Below are positions 13,301 to 26,093 of a stretch of DNA of 48,242 nucleotides, piece by piece. Within the stretch, counting starts at the first letter, position 1, and each line of letters starts with the position of its first letter. The DNA lies in assembly GCA_004335635.1 (NCBI GenBank), contig QAXH01001024.1, positions 1 to 48,242 on the forward strand, written 5' to 3'. A model generated the notes under the pieces. It ran no database searches, was not told where the DNA came from, and saw nothing but the letters and a program-made list of their open reading frames with translations. The DNA comes from Chloromonas sp. AAM2 (Eukaryota > Chlorophyta > Chlorophyceae > Chlamydomonadales > Chlamydomonadaceae). The position numbers and the translations under genes were made by a program.

Positions 13301-16300
13301 AAACCAACACGGCCACGCTGTGTATGCTGTACATGTGCTGTGCCCATGTGCCCACAAAAGCTGAGACGGGCCGTACATACCGTGAGCCCATGGGTGCAAA
13401 CTCCTCAGCCGGCAGCTTGAGCACATCGGGCAGCGACTCCACGCTGTCAAAGTAGAACCTGTGAGCAGTGTGCATGTGTGCCAACACGTGTCAGGCTCAG
13501 CAGTGAAACTGCAGTGAGTGCTGTCTCACCTGGTTTCATGCCATTCCACGTCTGTACACGTATTCCAGGCCTGTTTTCATATGAGATGTCAACATCTTTG
13601 GTCATGTAGCACGCTCCTTTTAACCAAGGCATTCATTGGTAGCCTTCTGCAAGACCACATAATGTGCCCATAAGATGTGTGGTTGCTCACCATTGGAACA
13701 GGGGGTGGAACTTGCCGGACACTGCCTTGACGACCTCCTGTCCGACCACACCGCCAAACATGGCCGTCATGGCGCCAATCTGCCCCGTGGCGCAGTGGCT
13801 CAGCAAACGCATCACATTTTCATCCAGGGACGCGCGGCTGGCCTCAGGGAGAGATTCGTTGATGGTCTGCGCAAACGTAACATGGTGATCAGCAAGGTGA
13901 GGTACACTGCGATCAAGAGCTGCAAGTAGACGTTTGCAGTGAGGCACATCACGTAAGCAATCATCGGTCACATGTCAATCGACCACCACGTGACGTAATG
14001 GCACCCAGGTTGGGCAAACTAACACAAGAACGCTACGTGTGGTGAAGGGAGATGGTGGATGAGGGTCAATCACCATTTACAGAATGGCAATTAAGGCACA
14101 TTCCATTTGCAGCAGCCCATGACTCACTCTTGCAACTCTAACAATTGGCAATGCGTTGAGAATAAGGCCCTACCTTGAACAGCTCAATGACGCGGTCGGC
14201 ATCCTCAGTGTTGGCAGGCCGAGGTGCATGTCCCTTCTCAGCCTGCGAACAGGATGATACACACATTGATTCTGGCAACAAAAAATTGGACAGTTGCAGA
14301 GTAATCTCGATGTCTGCCCTGCCAATCAAGAAGTGCAACAACCCCTCGGGACTACTATGGCACGCCCAGCATCATCTGACCTTGTCTTGATCATCTGTGA
14401 TTGATGTGTTAAAATGCAGTCCAGCAAGTTGTTCTTAGGCTCACCGTGAATGCGTCCACTGCTTGAAACCCAACGTGCAGCATAGCTGGTCGGTCGAACT
14501 TAGCGAAATCCGACATGAGGAACTCCCCCGGGTCAGTCAGGGCAGCGGACAACGTCTTAAACCTGAAGTCAAAGACAACAGCCCACATGCAGTTCGTGAG
14601 AAAAGTCCCTGAAATCTAAGGCATAGGCAGCTCATACAAGAGACTCCAAGTGACCATGCAACCAGTGCCTGCACAGCCAATCAGTGCAGGCAGTAATTAT
14701 CAACTGCAGCGAGATTGCAGAAGCCATTTGTTAGGCACGTAACGTAGCGTGCTCAGTTCAAAGTTTCACCTGACTGTCCCTGCACCCCCCCATGGTGATG
14801 TCGTTTTTTCTGCACGTTTTGCAGCACTGGTGGCACTTGCCACCCCAGAGGCCCAACACAGTTATTGTGCACGCGTCTAGCTCTGCCCCAGTTTCCTCGG
14901 GATCCCAGGCCACTCACGAGATCTCCTTCTTGGGCTTGAATTGAGTGACCAGGCCGCCCCTCTCGTATGCATCAAAACCAGTTGTGTCCACGTCAAGCTC
15001 AAATGAATGAGGCTGCAGTCACCAATGGCAGCGAGTCATAACAATTGGCCAAGATGCATAGTTCAGTGCAACGGCGTTGGATCGACCATGTCTTATCAGC
15101 CCTATGCAGGAGGTGTACACTGTGCAGGAGCAGATAATTCATATCATAATGTTGATAAACAAGTCATTATTGCGTCCATGTTCCCTGAGAGGAAAAGATA
15201 CCCCTTGCGTCCTGCCCCAATGAATTGAATGCCTGCTTGCCTGTCAAACTCAAAGAGCAACCGTCAGACTTTACCTTGCAGTTTTTGATTTTGATGGGCT
15301 TGTGCGTGTTCAGTTGCTTCATGCCCAACACCTCGCTGAAAGTAACCTCGTCGCCATCCTGTACACAAGGCACAGCAGCAGCAGAGATCAGCACACGTCT
15401 GGAAGCTTGACCATAGCCTGCAGCGAGAATTGAATGCCCAACAGCGGGTTGTAATGCTACCAGAAAATGCCCTTAGAAAGCTCTTGGTGCAACCACGTTT
15501 TGTCCAGCCAACAGGGACAACAATTAAGGGCTGCCCAAAAACCAGCCTGCTCGCACCTGAAACTCCAACCGTTCATCCTCTATGCATGTGACCAAGCTTG
15601 GGTTGGCCTGGGTGACTGAGGCCACAATGCCAGTGTGGGGATCCTCGCCTGAACCCAAGCACATGTGCAACAAGGGGTGTGAAGCAGCGGGCATCAACGC
15701 ACAGCGCAAGGACTGCGTGAAGTCCAACGTGCTTTTGCTGCCAAGGACGTCAGACAGTTGCTGCAGGCTGCCCATAGCGATGATGTGCTTGACATGCCGT
15801 ACCTTACAGCATGCAAGACATGGCCAGCCTCCATGTAAATACATGCCAGTGTGCTAAGGCACAATCCTGTGTCTGCATGTTGTTACTGGCAGAACCCAGT
15901 AAAGCACAAACTCTTGCAGATACATATTCTTGTATGTTCGGCACGGCGCTTCACTTCCTGCCATCTCACCATCCACATCCAAAACTGTGAAGTTAGGTCC
16001 AAAGTCGGCAAACACGCTGGCAAAGACGCCACGTGTAAGAGCATAGATGAAGGCGATGTTGTTTGCATGGCAGAAAACATCGATGCGCTTGGCCTCCTCC
16101 AAGGTAGCATCCGTAAGCACCACCGCCTGTCAGCCACATGGGCATGTGCACGAGTCAGTGGTGCATGCACCGAGCCAGCGGTGAGCAGTCAAGCCAAGGC
16201 ACAGGTCTGAGAGCAGAGCTGCAACATAAATTGTGCAACATAAACACACCTGGAACTGATTCATAAACTCTTCAGTAAGCTCTGCAGTGGATGCAGACAC

Positions 16301-16778
16301 TTTCACTGCTGTGTTGAGCTCCTGCAACTTGTCTTGGCAGGCCTCTGCACGATTGCGTCCCACGTCCTCGTCTGTGATGTAGAACTGCGTGCCCAAGTCT
16401 TCAACCTTGGCTGGCTTCTTGTCGTGGATCGTGACCCCGCGAACACCCGCAAGGATCACGTTCTTAGCTACAGATGCATACAAGAAGTGCGTGATTGTCA
16501 ATTGCAAGGCCATGCGTGAGGTGCCGAGGGTTCCAAAGAAGGATCGGTAGATCGCTACACCCACCAATCTCCACACCCAGTCCGTTTGCTCCACTGATGA
16601 GCACTGAGGACACAGCCATGCGCTTCATAACCTCCCTTCCATACACAGCTAGCTGCCTGCTGTGCAAGTTCTCATCGATTTCCATGTCTCCCGCCATCGC
16701 AATTTTGCTCTTTTTAAGTGTTGAGGAATCGTTCTGGGAATCAGGGTCCAGCTCTGCAGCGCGCTTGCTCGTCATCAA
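7280..16778 (-). CDS. UBA1: Ubiquitin-activating enzyme E1
   Basis: Activates ubiquitin by ATP-dependent adenylation and thioester formation, then passes it to E2 enzymes in cytosol and nucleus. I could assemble the complete gene: 23 exons, 1044 residues (16565-16778, 16250-16467, 15970-16126, 15557-15648, 15275-15358, 14918-15012, 14445-14562, 14174-14242, 13691-13866, 13381-13458, 13029-13134, 12309-12442, 11847-11979, 11481-11594, 10915-11105, 10564-10723, 10103-10228, 9647-9793, 9340-9459, 8912-9074, 8187-8320, 7621-7803, 7280-7402), with all phases consistent. Landmarks: inactive adenylation half with SGANGLG at residues 61-67; active half with GAGALG at 459-464; [10 protein letters not shown] after the RQFLFRDWN segment; catalytic cysteine in PMCTLHSFP, about Cys620; ubiquitin-fold domain ending PLVSIKFK. 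The length matches plant, animal and yeast E1s. The start is the first ATG before the conserved HSRQLAVYG segment. Odd points are the repeats at the exon-20 donor and at the 3' end. Confidence 0.97.
8485..8545. repeat. CCCATG / CCCATGAATATG short tandem repeat in an E1 intron
   Basis: Several CCCATG units followed by two CCCATGAATATG-like units lie between E1 exons 20 and 21, preceded by an (AAC)n run near 8466. It is simple repeat inside an intron; no function is visible. Confidence 0.7.
8784..8928 (-). repeat. Five 29-nt tandem copies of the E1 exon-20/intron junction
   Basis: Units start at 8784, 8813, 8842, 8871 and 8900; the last differs by one base. On the minus strand each unit contains the exon-20 end (TGTGCCACAG) followed by GTGAGC. 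The genuine exon 20 ends at 8912 within the last genomic unit, which is the first one transcribed. The other four are intronic decoy donors. Using any decoy either shifts frame or reaches an in-frame TGA at about 8850, so only the first donor is productive. Confidence 0.9.
12028..12076 (+). repeat. Degenerate telomere-like TTAGGG sequence in an E1 intron
   Basis: The stretch contains GGTTAGGGTTTGAG, then GGTTAGGGCTAGAGGGTTAAGG. It resembles a decayed TTAGGG/TTTAGGG array and lies between E1 exons 12 and 13. It is too short and irregular to call a true interstitial telomere. Confidence 0.45.
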
Positions 16779-18737
16779 CGCGATTTGGGTGTCATATGAC
16801 TGTCTCGCAGTTCACAAAGTGGCCAAGGGTTTTCTGTGCCACAAGCCGGACGCGACCCGGTTTATTGGGGACCGAAACGAACGCATGCAAACCGCGGCAC
16901 GTGGATTGAAGCCCACAACGCATCCGAAGTGGCCCACACTCCAATTGTAGACACGAGTGTTCTAATGAGTTGTGTGGCCACAACCCCCTTCATGCATGCT
17001 CTCGCCACTACATGCGGTAGAGATGGATCAGGAGACCAGATGCGATTGGCGTGGACCCTACAGAGCCATACAAGGCACAGCAAGGCACAATATCTGGTAC
17101 CGGACCTGGTTGAGAAAGCAGGAACAGCCGGGTTTTGGAAGGGGCTGACACCTTGCTAGGGTTCTGGAATTTGACCTGCTTGTCTACGAGGGGCAGGTGG
17201 ACAAGCAGGCCATACACACCGCGACGACAACTGATCATCTGAGTTTACAGTGTCTGCTTGAGCATGTGTGCTGCTCAATGTGATTCTTTCAGCCGGCACG
17301 CACGCCACACTTGCTGACCACAGCTTGACGCTGAGCTGCCTTGTCGTGGTATTGACCCACCCAAGGGCGTCACCAACCCTTGCCCGGAAGAGCTAGTGCT
17401 GCCTGTTCGAACTGCCTGACGGTGTTTTCTGGTTTTTGCGCCTCCTATCAGGAGATCACACGCCGGGTATGCCTAGGTGCCTCTCGGAGCACCTGTTCAG
17501 CAGGGTCACCCCCTTCATCTGCTTGAGGTGTACAAGTGGTAGCCTTCATCCCGTGTTATGATGCTATGGAGGGCTGGGACCAGGCCTGCCAGCTGCACGC
17601 CAATGAAGTGCTTACTATCCAAAGGAGATACATGTTTTCAGTGAGCACACCACGTTTGTGAGAACCAACAACCCCACAGCTGCTGCCAATCTGGGCTCTT
17701 CCCATCAGCTGGGATGTGTACCTGTTGCTGTCACAAAAAAACGACCCAGCGTCGTAGCTGGTGCATGTGCATGCGAAACAAATCTGCCAAACAGCTGTTA
17801 GTCCGAAGGCATGAGATGTTGCCTGTAGTCCTCCGCAATCACAGGGCCGGCTAGCCACTCAGCGGGGGAAAAAGAAGTTGCTGGTTCTGGGACAGTTTTT
17901 TGCGCTGACACTAGAACCGCATGTGTGGCCACCTGTCCCAAACGATTTGACGCAGTGAGTGTGTAATTTTTTATTTTGTAATGAGCCAACATCCTTGGCA
18001 GCCACCAGGCACCAGTGTGCAGGATGCACCTGCAATCATGATCGTACATCAGTGTGCATGCCACACCACAAATTCGACGATGTGCAATGCATGCATACAC
18101 GCAACAGATTGCAAATCAAAGGAAAGGCAAGGTCGCTGGCATGACGTTAATTCTGTGTTTGTCTTTGTGTCTGCTGTGGTTCATGCAAGCACGATCCCAC
18201 TTCTCTTTTGTATTTGTGGGCTGGCTGACCGCAAATGATGCGCTGCTGGTCGGCCGGTAAGTGCAGGTTCGCTCTAATTGCTGTTGATCCATGCAAAGTT
18301 TCAGCTCTGCTGCTTGTGCTTTGCGCGAACCCTGATGTTCTTTTTCATGACGGTCATAGCGTCCGGAAAGCCAGAAAAGACACCTACAAGGTGGCCCGGC
18401 CCAGGGCCAGACTCCTTCAACGCAACAAAGGTTGATATGCATGCGCGCAGGCTGCAAGCGTCTGCAAGCCTGACCGAAAGCGCTTGCATGCAAGTGCTTG
18501 CACAAGCACCGTTCTGGACATTGTTCAGCGCTATTAGCTACAGACACTGGTAACGAGGTGCTGTATAGAAAGAGTGTATGTCGGCGAACTTCCGACACGA
18601 AATGTGACAGTTGATGAGGGCGGCAGTTGATTGTGTGACGGTGGTGGGCGGGAGACCCGCAGGGCAGATGCTTGGTATAATTACCACGTAAGGTGGTTGA
18701 GCCTTGGGTTCAGTGCCTACTTATCGGACAATTCACG
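16779..18737. other. Divergent intergenic/promoter region between E1 and DUF5602 copy A
   Basis: The two flanking genes are transcribed away from each other, so this interval should contain both promoters and 5' UTRs. I see no coding exon. A perfect 10-bp inverted repeat (CCTGCTTGTC at 17175-17184, its complement at 17200-17209, 15-nt loop) lies about 400 bases upstream of the E1 start. At about 17884 a TTCTGGGACA piece resembles the dispersed motif. No clear TATA box is evident. Confidence 0.5.
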
Positions 18738-21700
18738 ATGTTTGTCCGGACGTCCAACATTCGGCATTTGGCTTTTCTTCTTGTCGCTTTTGCCTCGAGC
18801 TCCTATGGTGAGCAGTGAAGACGCAACCAACAGCACGCAGTGCAACTCAGGCCGCCCGTCCGATGGCTCGCTGTAGACGCTGTACCTGCTACTGCTTGGT
18901 ACCTTCGGCGTGGATGCATCTCATCTCAGCTGCATCCACGGCTTGCCCTTGTTCCGCCGTGCTTGTGCACAGGAGAACGGTACTATGGCCCGCCGACATT
19001 CATTCCGGGAGAGGCAGCTGGAACATATGTGAGGACTGAGGGACACATGCAGCAGTGTACAGCTCTCCGTGCCGTAGCCCCTCACACCAGCTGTGTCTCT
19101 TGCCATACCCTTGCAGATGCATTCCGCTTACGTCAGAGCATATGTTGACTTGCCAACAGAGGTACGTCGAATGCACATTCTGATCTGGTACATGCAGTCT
19201 GGTACATGCAGTGCACGCTCAGGTTGGAAGCTAATCGAAACCTGCACGGTTTGCCAATCGCAGTGGGATACAAACACGCCACCAACGATTGTTGGCCTAG
19301 AAATGACGGCCGACTTTGTGGCACACAGGAACAAGCTGCCTTTCACTGACACGTTTCTTGAGGATTTGAAGTGAGTAGCGCACATCATGGACAGAACACA
19401 CCCACGTAACTTCAGCAAAGCTGAGCCGCACAATCCACAAAGGAGAAGCAGCAGGTACGGCACCAGCACCAGCACAGACACAGAAACAGGTGCAGACACA
19501 CGTGCCTGCAAAAAAGGATGCAACAGCATTGAACGAGCCAGCTCAGCGGCTGTCACACATCTGTAGCTTGCTGGCCGTCGCACGCTCCTGGGATCATACA
19601 TAGCTACAACTGCAAGTACACAGCAGCAGCTTCAACTGCACATGTCCCACACGCCTAACCCACGTGCATGTAGCTGTAACCCAGCGCGCCTGCCGCTGAT
19701 CCCTGCAGGTCCTGCCCATGCCTGCATGTCCTGCCCATGCCTGCATGTCCTGCCCATGCCTGCATGTCCTGCCCATGCCTGCCTGCGCAGCTTCACAGTC
19801 AAGGCCTTCACGACATGGGTCAACCTGCCACGCACAGATGCACAGCCCTTTAAGAGAGTAAGTGGGTTAGAGTGAGATACTGTGTGACCTGTGACACCTT
19901 GTCACCCTGCCTTGTCTTGCCTGTGTCTCATGTTTGCCTTCCATCATGCCTCGCCAGCAGTCAGCCAGCGAACGTCCAGGAAACAAACTGCAAATGAGTG
20001 CACAGAACCCAAGTATCCACACTAAACCGTGGGCAGCGCGATGGACTGAGCATGAAAGCCATTCATGACTGGGTGCGCTTCACAGCTACTCCCAGCACAA
20101 TCCCAGGCTGGCATGCCGGCCATGTGCAACAGTAAGGAGCAGGCTGTGCCCTGTCCTTGAACACAGGTGCTGTTTGTGTGGGAGGCGACGGGCCATCCGC
20201 CACTGGGTGTCTACGGCAGTGAGTGCTCGGGTGCATTACACGGGTCACATGCGAGTCACGCTTGCCACAGTTTGGGCATGCAACGGCTCAAAACCTCATC
20301 CTGCCCAGCTTGTCCTTCGGTTGCACCAAACTGCACAGTGGTGGGTGATCGGGAAGTCCAGCACACTGGGCGGATGTTCAAGCTACAATTGTTGATGTGA
20401 ACATTTCTGCCAAACCCTCAATGCTCAAGACCTTGCATAACGATGCCAGGCGCTGTTCATAGGGATCGAATCCAATGAATTATTGGCTACATGAGCCTGC
20501 ATGAATCATGCATCCTTGTGTGCTGCAGAACCGCACTTTGATCTCCACTTCACCATGAACCCCGCCCCCCTGTGGGACAGCATGTTCGACCACACAGCGC
20601 GGACAAAGGTGCGCTGTTCAGGGACAGTCAGAGTCACGTATGGCTGGTTACAATTGTACGGGTAAGGCAAGGCACAGGTGCATGGAAAGCAGATGTCATG
20701 GCCAGACTGAGCTTCGCATGGATGCCGTCACCATCTGAGATGATAAGCACTGCATCTTGATATGAAGCTGGCTGGTTAGCTGACGGTTGTGTCGGTTATC
20801 GTCATCGACCTCATAGCATTGCCCGGGTCTCGCACTGCTAGTTAGGTGCCGTTCATTACGAACAAAATGGCTTCCTGCATTGCAGGGGCCATGCAACGGG
20901 TTGAGCTCTGCTTGCTTCTGGCGCATGTTCCAGCCCATACCAGCGCAGTGCTTTCCCTCAAAGACACACGCACAACTGGGGGACGTCAAGTACGGTGAGA
21001 CGCACGGCTCACACACACGCACATATACATGTTTTACTGACACACAATGGTTCCTGGCGTTACAGACCAATTCACACAAACTGTCCCAGAACTGGCAAAC
21101 TTTTTTTTGTCAAATACGGTGAGCCGGTGGCAACTGGGGGCAGGGGAAGAACTGTTGTTGCTAGTTGGTTGCGCTGGTGTTCATTGACCTTGCTGGGCTG
21201 GCAGCATTCGGCCAGCCGTACGGCTGGGGTCCCAGCTTAATCAAATCATCCTTGAAGCGAGAAAGATAGGCAACTCATGACTGGCGATGCTGAGCCGTCT
21301 AGGACACCCTTTGATGTTAGCCGGACGTGCACCCAGAGTACTGCCATCCCTTGCAACCCGGGATTGCTGTGTGGTTCCTCAGAGCATCATCACAGTTCAT
21401 TGATTTGGACTGCTGCGGACTGCAAGCAAGTTATGACACAGCTGGCACTGCCCATCTAACCAGAGCGTATCGTTTAGGTTGATGCCTGTCTGTCCTGTTC
21501 CCGGACTCATCATCATTATCATTACATAGCTTCTCATGGTTCAACCCACGGTACCGCAGGACCAACCAGCTAGGCGCTCAGCAGCAGCNNNNNNNNNNNN
21601 NNNNNNNNNNNNNNNNNNNNNNNNNNNNNNNNNNNNNNNNNACATGCAAGGTTCAGGGTCCTCTGGAAGGTCTGTTTCTGAGCCAGGAAAGGGAAAAGCG

Positions 21701-23819
21701 GTTGCTGGGTTGGCCAAGCCCAGTTCCGGGACTGTGTGCAAGTTATGACGCCGATTGACTGACACTGCCTGTTTCATGTGTACTGCTTTCTTCTATGACA
21801 ATAGTCACTTGTCACCCCTGATCCTAACAAGCATCTGTCCGCAGGTCATGCCAGCCATCTAGTGCCAATCAAATATGCGTCGGAATGGAACCCGCCCCAG
21901 CTGTTCAATCAGGTCAGTGCTGATTCGCCCACTCAAATCATGTGACTGATCCTGATTAGGCCGTTTACATGTTCCCATGTGAATTTCTGATTATGCATTC
22001 GATCATATTCCATGCACTCTCGGGCAGTTGCTCGCTCACTTTGCCACGGCTCAAATCTTGTGACAGCCGATGCTGACAGGGATATGTCCGTGCGGCAAAC
22101 TGTCCTCTCTACAATTGTTCGTAAAACATGGAGCCCTGATCTGGTTGCACCTTGGCTAGCCAACCCAGTGAAGAGGCTTTTGCGTTGCATGTGATCGACG
22201 ATTATGCTGCATAACGCGCTTGCAGACTATGATTTTTGGGCAATGGGGCGGCGAGCTCCAATTCATTGAGCCCATGGTGAGGAATGAGCAAGCGCAATGC
22301 CAGGCATGCAAACCATCCAGCCGTTTCTGCACATGCACACGACCACATGTGCGCCGCCCTAATCCGATACCAGTGCCACTAGTATCATGCTGTCATGTGT
22401 AGAATCGAAACCTATGCCTTTACTACGCTTGCACGTGCAGTCACACCTCCTACGTGTAACAGCTACCAGCCGTGTTAGGCAGTACACTGATGTGTGCTGC
22501 TCCTGCGTGCTCTTGCTCCTGTCACATTGGTACAACAAACTCCAGGCCCGTCCTTGTAGCTTTCTAATGGGCTTGAACCATCCTGCCGCAGGTCAGCTTT
22601 GCCTGGCTGAACAGCACAGAGGTGCGCGAGAAGTCGCACTGGTTTGAAACAAACGCCCCTGACGCCTACGAGAACGCAAACTTCTGTGAGTATCCTACAC
22701 AACATGAACGGCATGCCATCCACATAACTGTCATTTTCAGTAGCAGATGCATACTTGGAGCCTGGATGATGCTTACTTGATACTGACTGTCTGGTTGAGT
22801 TGACGACTAAGTAGCCACGTAGCCTCGAAAACTGATCCTGTGGAAAGCAATTGTTTGCAACGCACAGCGTGATCTGCCGTCACCTGTTTTGAGTGGGGAC
22901 AAGCACAGCATGCCTCTAGGTGTGATGGCCACCCAGATGGGTATGGTAAACGCTGCTGAGAGGCGCAGCAAATGTGTGGCACAAATACAACAGCTAGGAA
23001 GAGTACATGGTGGAATCTATGGTTGAGTGTCACATGGGTGGCGTGCTTACCCCTGCAGACCCTGAAATGTACGGTTACTGGTGGAACAAGGACCAGAGCT
23101 CGGTCTTCATTGAGCTGGCGGCGTTCAAACCGTGAGTACCATGTGTTCCGGTCACGTGACAGACAGTGGATAGGTGCTTGCATGCAGACAGTGGATGTGA
23201 GATGTTGTGCAAACACAGAGTTGCAAAGGTGACTGACAAAGTGGGTTGCAAACTCTGCTATTCGAATGATTTTTGCAAACGCACAACAGACAGAGCGGGG
23301 CAGACGCTTGCCCATAGCCTCTCTGACTTGGCAGCTCATCTCACAGGCAATCAGTGTACAAAGCGAGCTGTAGTAGTTCAGGCTCAGGGGTGGTTCACGT
23401 GCCAGAGCACCTAGAAAGGTTCAGCCTGTGACACGCTTGGCGAAGCATGTCCCTGGAGACCATGGAGCACTCGTCAAGGATGATGTACCGGAATCTGCAT
23501 CTCAGCATCCGCACCTGAAAGGGAGCAGGGCGCACACCACAGCCTCAGCTCTGAACCGAGTATGACTCGCACACCTGCAGCCAGGTCCAGCCCCCATGTG
23601 AACAGTGGGGCCTGTGTGCTGCCACACTTGTTTGCAATTCTGCTCCCAGGGAGCAAAAGATGAACCTTCTCACGCATAAGTGCGAAATCCCATAACGAGT
23701 GTGCTTGCGCACCCTATGTTCTCAGGGCCAAGAAGTGCAAGTACAATCCCGAGCTGGGCTGGGCGGGCTGGTTCCCTGCCAACGTCACGAGACCAGGGCC
23801 TCCGGGGCACTGCATGTGA
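18738..23819 (+). CDS. Secreted DUF5602/TTHB210-like protein, copy A
   Basis: Thirteen exons (18738-18807, 18973-19028, 19117-19161, 19264-19370, 19791-19857, 20167-20218, 20529-20608, 20886-20994, 21845-21912, 22226-22276, 22592-22685, 23059-23131, 23726-23819) give 321 residues. The N-terminus MFVRTSNIRHLAFLLVAFAS looks like a signal peptide. The body follows the DUF5602/TTHB210-like pattern as I know it from bacterial proteins: AYVRAYVDLP and VGLEMTADF strands, WEATGHPPLGVYG then HFDLHF (135-140), then FGQWGGELQFIEPM. Cysteines at about 162, 169 and 181 and a Trp/Cys-rich end suggest an extracellular disulfide-bonded protein. Its function is unknown to me. The stop could be bypassed by a GTGAGG donor overlapping it (splicing to 24047), but copy B ends in the same GPPGxC pattern, which supports TGA at 23817-23819. 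Family call is by motif memory only. Confidence 0.75.
19711..19790 (+). repeat. 19-nt minisatellite abutting an acceptor in copy A
   Basis: Three perfect 19-nt units (from 19711, 19730, 19749) and a fourth that changes into TGCCTGCGCAG form the whole region before exon 5 (19791). The units contain TGCCCATG and TGCATGT. The acceptor AG is at 19789-19790. Confidence 0.85.
21589..21641. other. Assembly gap (53 N)
   Basis: A run of 53 unknown bases lies inside the large intron of copy A between exons 8 and 9. It follows a short GCAGCAGC stretch, so a collapsed repeat is possible. The flanking exons join in phase, so no coding sequence is needed from the gap. Confidence 0.99.
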
Positions 23820-26093
23820 GGCATACGTGCGCACGTGGCATTGGGATGCAAGTGGTGAAATCAACACTCAGGGCTGCTTAAATTGGAGTATGATTTTGCA
23901 TACCAAATGTGGCGAGTTGGTTGATGCTCGATCAGCTTGTAGTATCGCTCATGTTTGTTTGGTCAGAGTACGTTCTCTGCTTCTGACCTGGCAAGCAATA
24001 CCCCCCCTCTCAATGACGTTTCGCCTTGCTCTGTTGTTTGCCTGCAGTGCGCCCACCCCAACAACATGGCCGTGCACCATCTGCATGTAGCTCTCCCATT
24101 TCACGCAGCCGGTCTGCTTCTCTAGTTAGTATTTAAGTCAAACCCGGTACCAGCCGCTTTGAAACCATTTCATAGGCCAAGAGCCATCCACAGTCTTTAG
24201 TAATGCAGGTGTAGGGCTATGCAGCAGTGAGGCTGAGCAGAGGCTGATTTCCCTCCCACCTCACCAGAGCCAAGTCAGATTATTTCCATCCATGCGTCAA
24301 ACAGAGCCTGCGAGCTCACATCTCTGCACGTGCGCTTCTTCTTACACTTGCAACTGGTCAAATCACGTGCACCCCATGTGCCAAGTCCGGCACGTCACAT
24401 GGACCCCATGTTTGGGACCATGCACGTCATGTACACCGAACCCTTGACTGCCAAGGCCTGCGATTGTGGGCATGCGCTATTAACCAAGTCCGTGCCTTGA
24501 AGGTGCAGGACATTTGACTGAGGGAGAGAAAGAATGAATGAAGAATTACGATGCTGGTCAGGCGGTCGATTTGTTGTGTGTTAGTTGAGACACGGCCCTA
24601 TGTCTGGCCCATCGTCAGGGCTTGCTTGGGTTGAAGACGAGGACTGCTCAGGCACAAGGATGACTAGGCAGGGGTGCGCAGTCCTATTTATGGCTGTCGT
24701 GGTACCTTCAGCGTGAGATAAGGTTGACGATTGTGTTTGCCCTTGCCACCAACACGGCATTGTCGCTTGAGTGTCCTGTGAACTTGTGGATTGATTATAT
24801 CTGCAATGAGTCTGTTTGCTGCTGCCAAGTATGTAATCAAGCGTTTTCTGCAGCCTCTCAGGTAGGACATGTTGTACTGTCTGTAGCCATCTCTACAGGC
24901 TGTGAGCTGAGAGACGACGCAAGTACACCTCCTTATCACACCAGCCAGCAGAAAAGGGTCAGGGCCCACACAGTTGGAGTGAAGCAGGACTGGGAGTGTG
25001 AAGAATTGTTACAGTACGCTACAGCTGAGCTGAGCAAGAAGTTTGCCAGTTCTGGGACAATTCTTGGGAATACCGCCAGCTTAAAAAAAGCAGCAGCCAG
25101 CCGCAGATCACATCAGATCACATCAGATCACATCAGATCATAACGTTGCGCAATTAGATTCCAACTACAACATGATCTCAGTGTGCTTGGGGAGTTGCTG
25201 TCAGGCAAAACGTCAGCAGCGCACAAGCAACTCTGCAGTTGTCCTGTCAGGTGGCCTACAGCACCGGAGTCCAGTGACCCAGACACCAGACCTGTACTAG
25301 TCCAAGCAGCTCAGTGATTTGCAACACGCAACACAAAGGCCTGGAACGCCATAATGAGCCTGGTCAAAAGCACCAGGTCTTTTGAATTACACAAAAAGAT
25401 CACCTCAGGTTGAGGAGCAGCGTAACATATACTATGCACTTTGCACACTGTACAAAGCGTAGTAAGCTTCAACCATGAATATTCAAAGGTTGATTGTCCT
25501 ACTAACACGAGAGTGTCATTCGACCTTCAGCCAATGACAGAGGTTGTGTCGTTCAAACTTTAGGGCTCGCTCGTCAAAGAAAGGGCATCTTAAGGGATGG
25601 TGGTCTGTAACAGGCAATCGCTCAGGGCGTCTACTAGGGTTTGTCACACGTGCTGCGCAGACATCAGTGTGGCACTAGTCTCACCCTGACCCACAATCCG
25701 AAACTCATGGCAAAACTCAGAGCAGAATCTGCAACAGGCTGCCTGACCAGGGGCAGGCAGGTGTCGCTTCCGTAAAATAAAGATGTGGTCCAAAGCAGTT
25801 GCTTGTCTGTCCTGGTATGTGCAGGAGTTTCCAGCAGTCTTGAAGTGGAGATGAATTGCTACCGACAATGAATGAAGGGGTTGTCCGCTTCCCAGCCCTG
25901 AGCACCTGCATGCCCTTGGCTCTCGAATCTGCGAGCCCTTTAACCCATGTCAACCTTAGCAGACCATGTAATTCAGTCCTAGCCTTGTCAACGACCAAAT
26001 GTGGCCTAACGATGAATGGTCGATTCAGACAAGAACAATAGTTATAGGACCTGAATGGCCTGGTCAAGTTGATGAATGATCCCGCCCAGTTGC
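23820..26093. other. Intergenic stretch between copy A and the hydroxylase (convergent 3' ends)
   Basis: No supported gene. Contents: a possible alternative last exon for copy A at 24047-24090; a GGCC-based small inverted repeat at 24592-24622 inside sequence that looks repeat-derived; a plus-strand copy of the dispersed motif GTTTGCCAGTTCTGGGACA at 25041-25059; and a 10-11-nt AGATCACATC tandem repeat at about 25105-25140. A 139-residue open frame at 24724-25143 spans the last two items and is probably not a gene. Confidence 0.55.

Noticed and set aside
22773..23339. Minus-strand 188-residue open frame
   Set aside because: It runs antisense across copy A exon 12 and its introns and has no domain similarity that I recognise.
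24047..24090. Alternative last exon of copy A joined from a donor overlapping the stop at 23817
   Set aside because: The splice is possible, but copy B ends at the equivalent GPPGxC point, so the simple stop is preferred.
24724..25143. Plus-strand 139-residue Cys-rich open frame
   Set aside because: It includes the dispersed non-coding motif and ends in a simple AGATCACATC repeat, so it is unlikely to be a gene.
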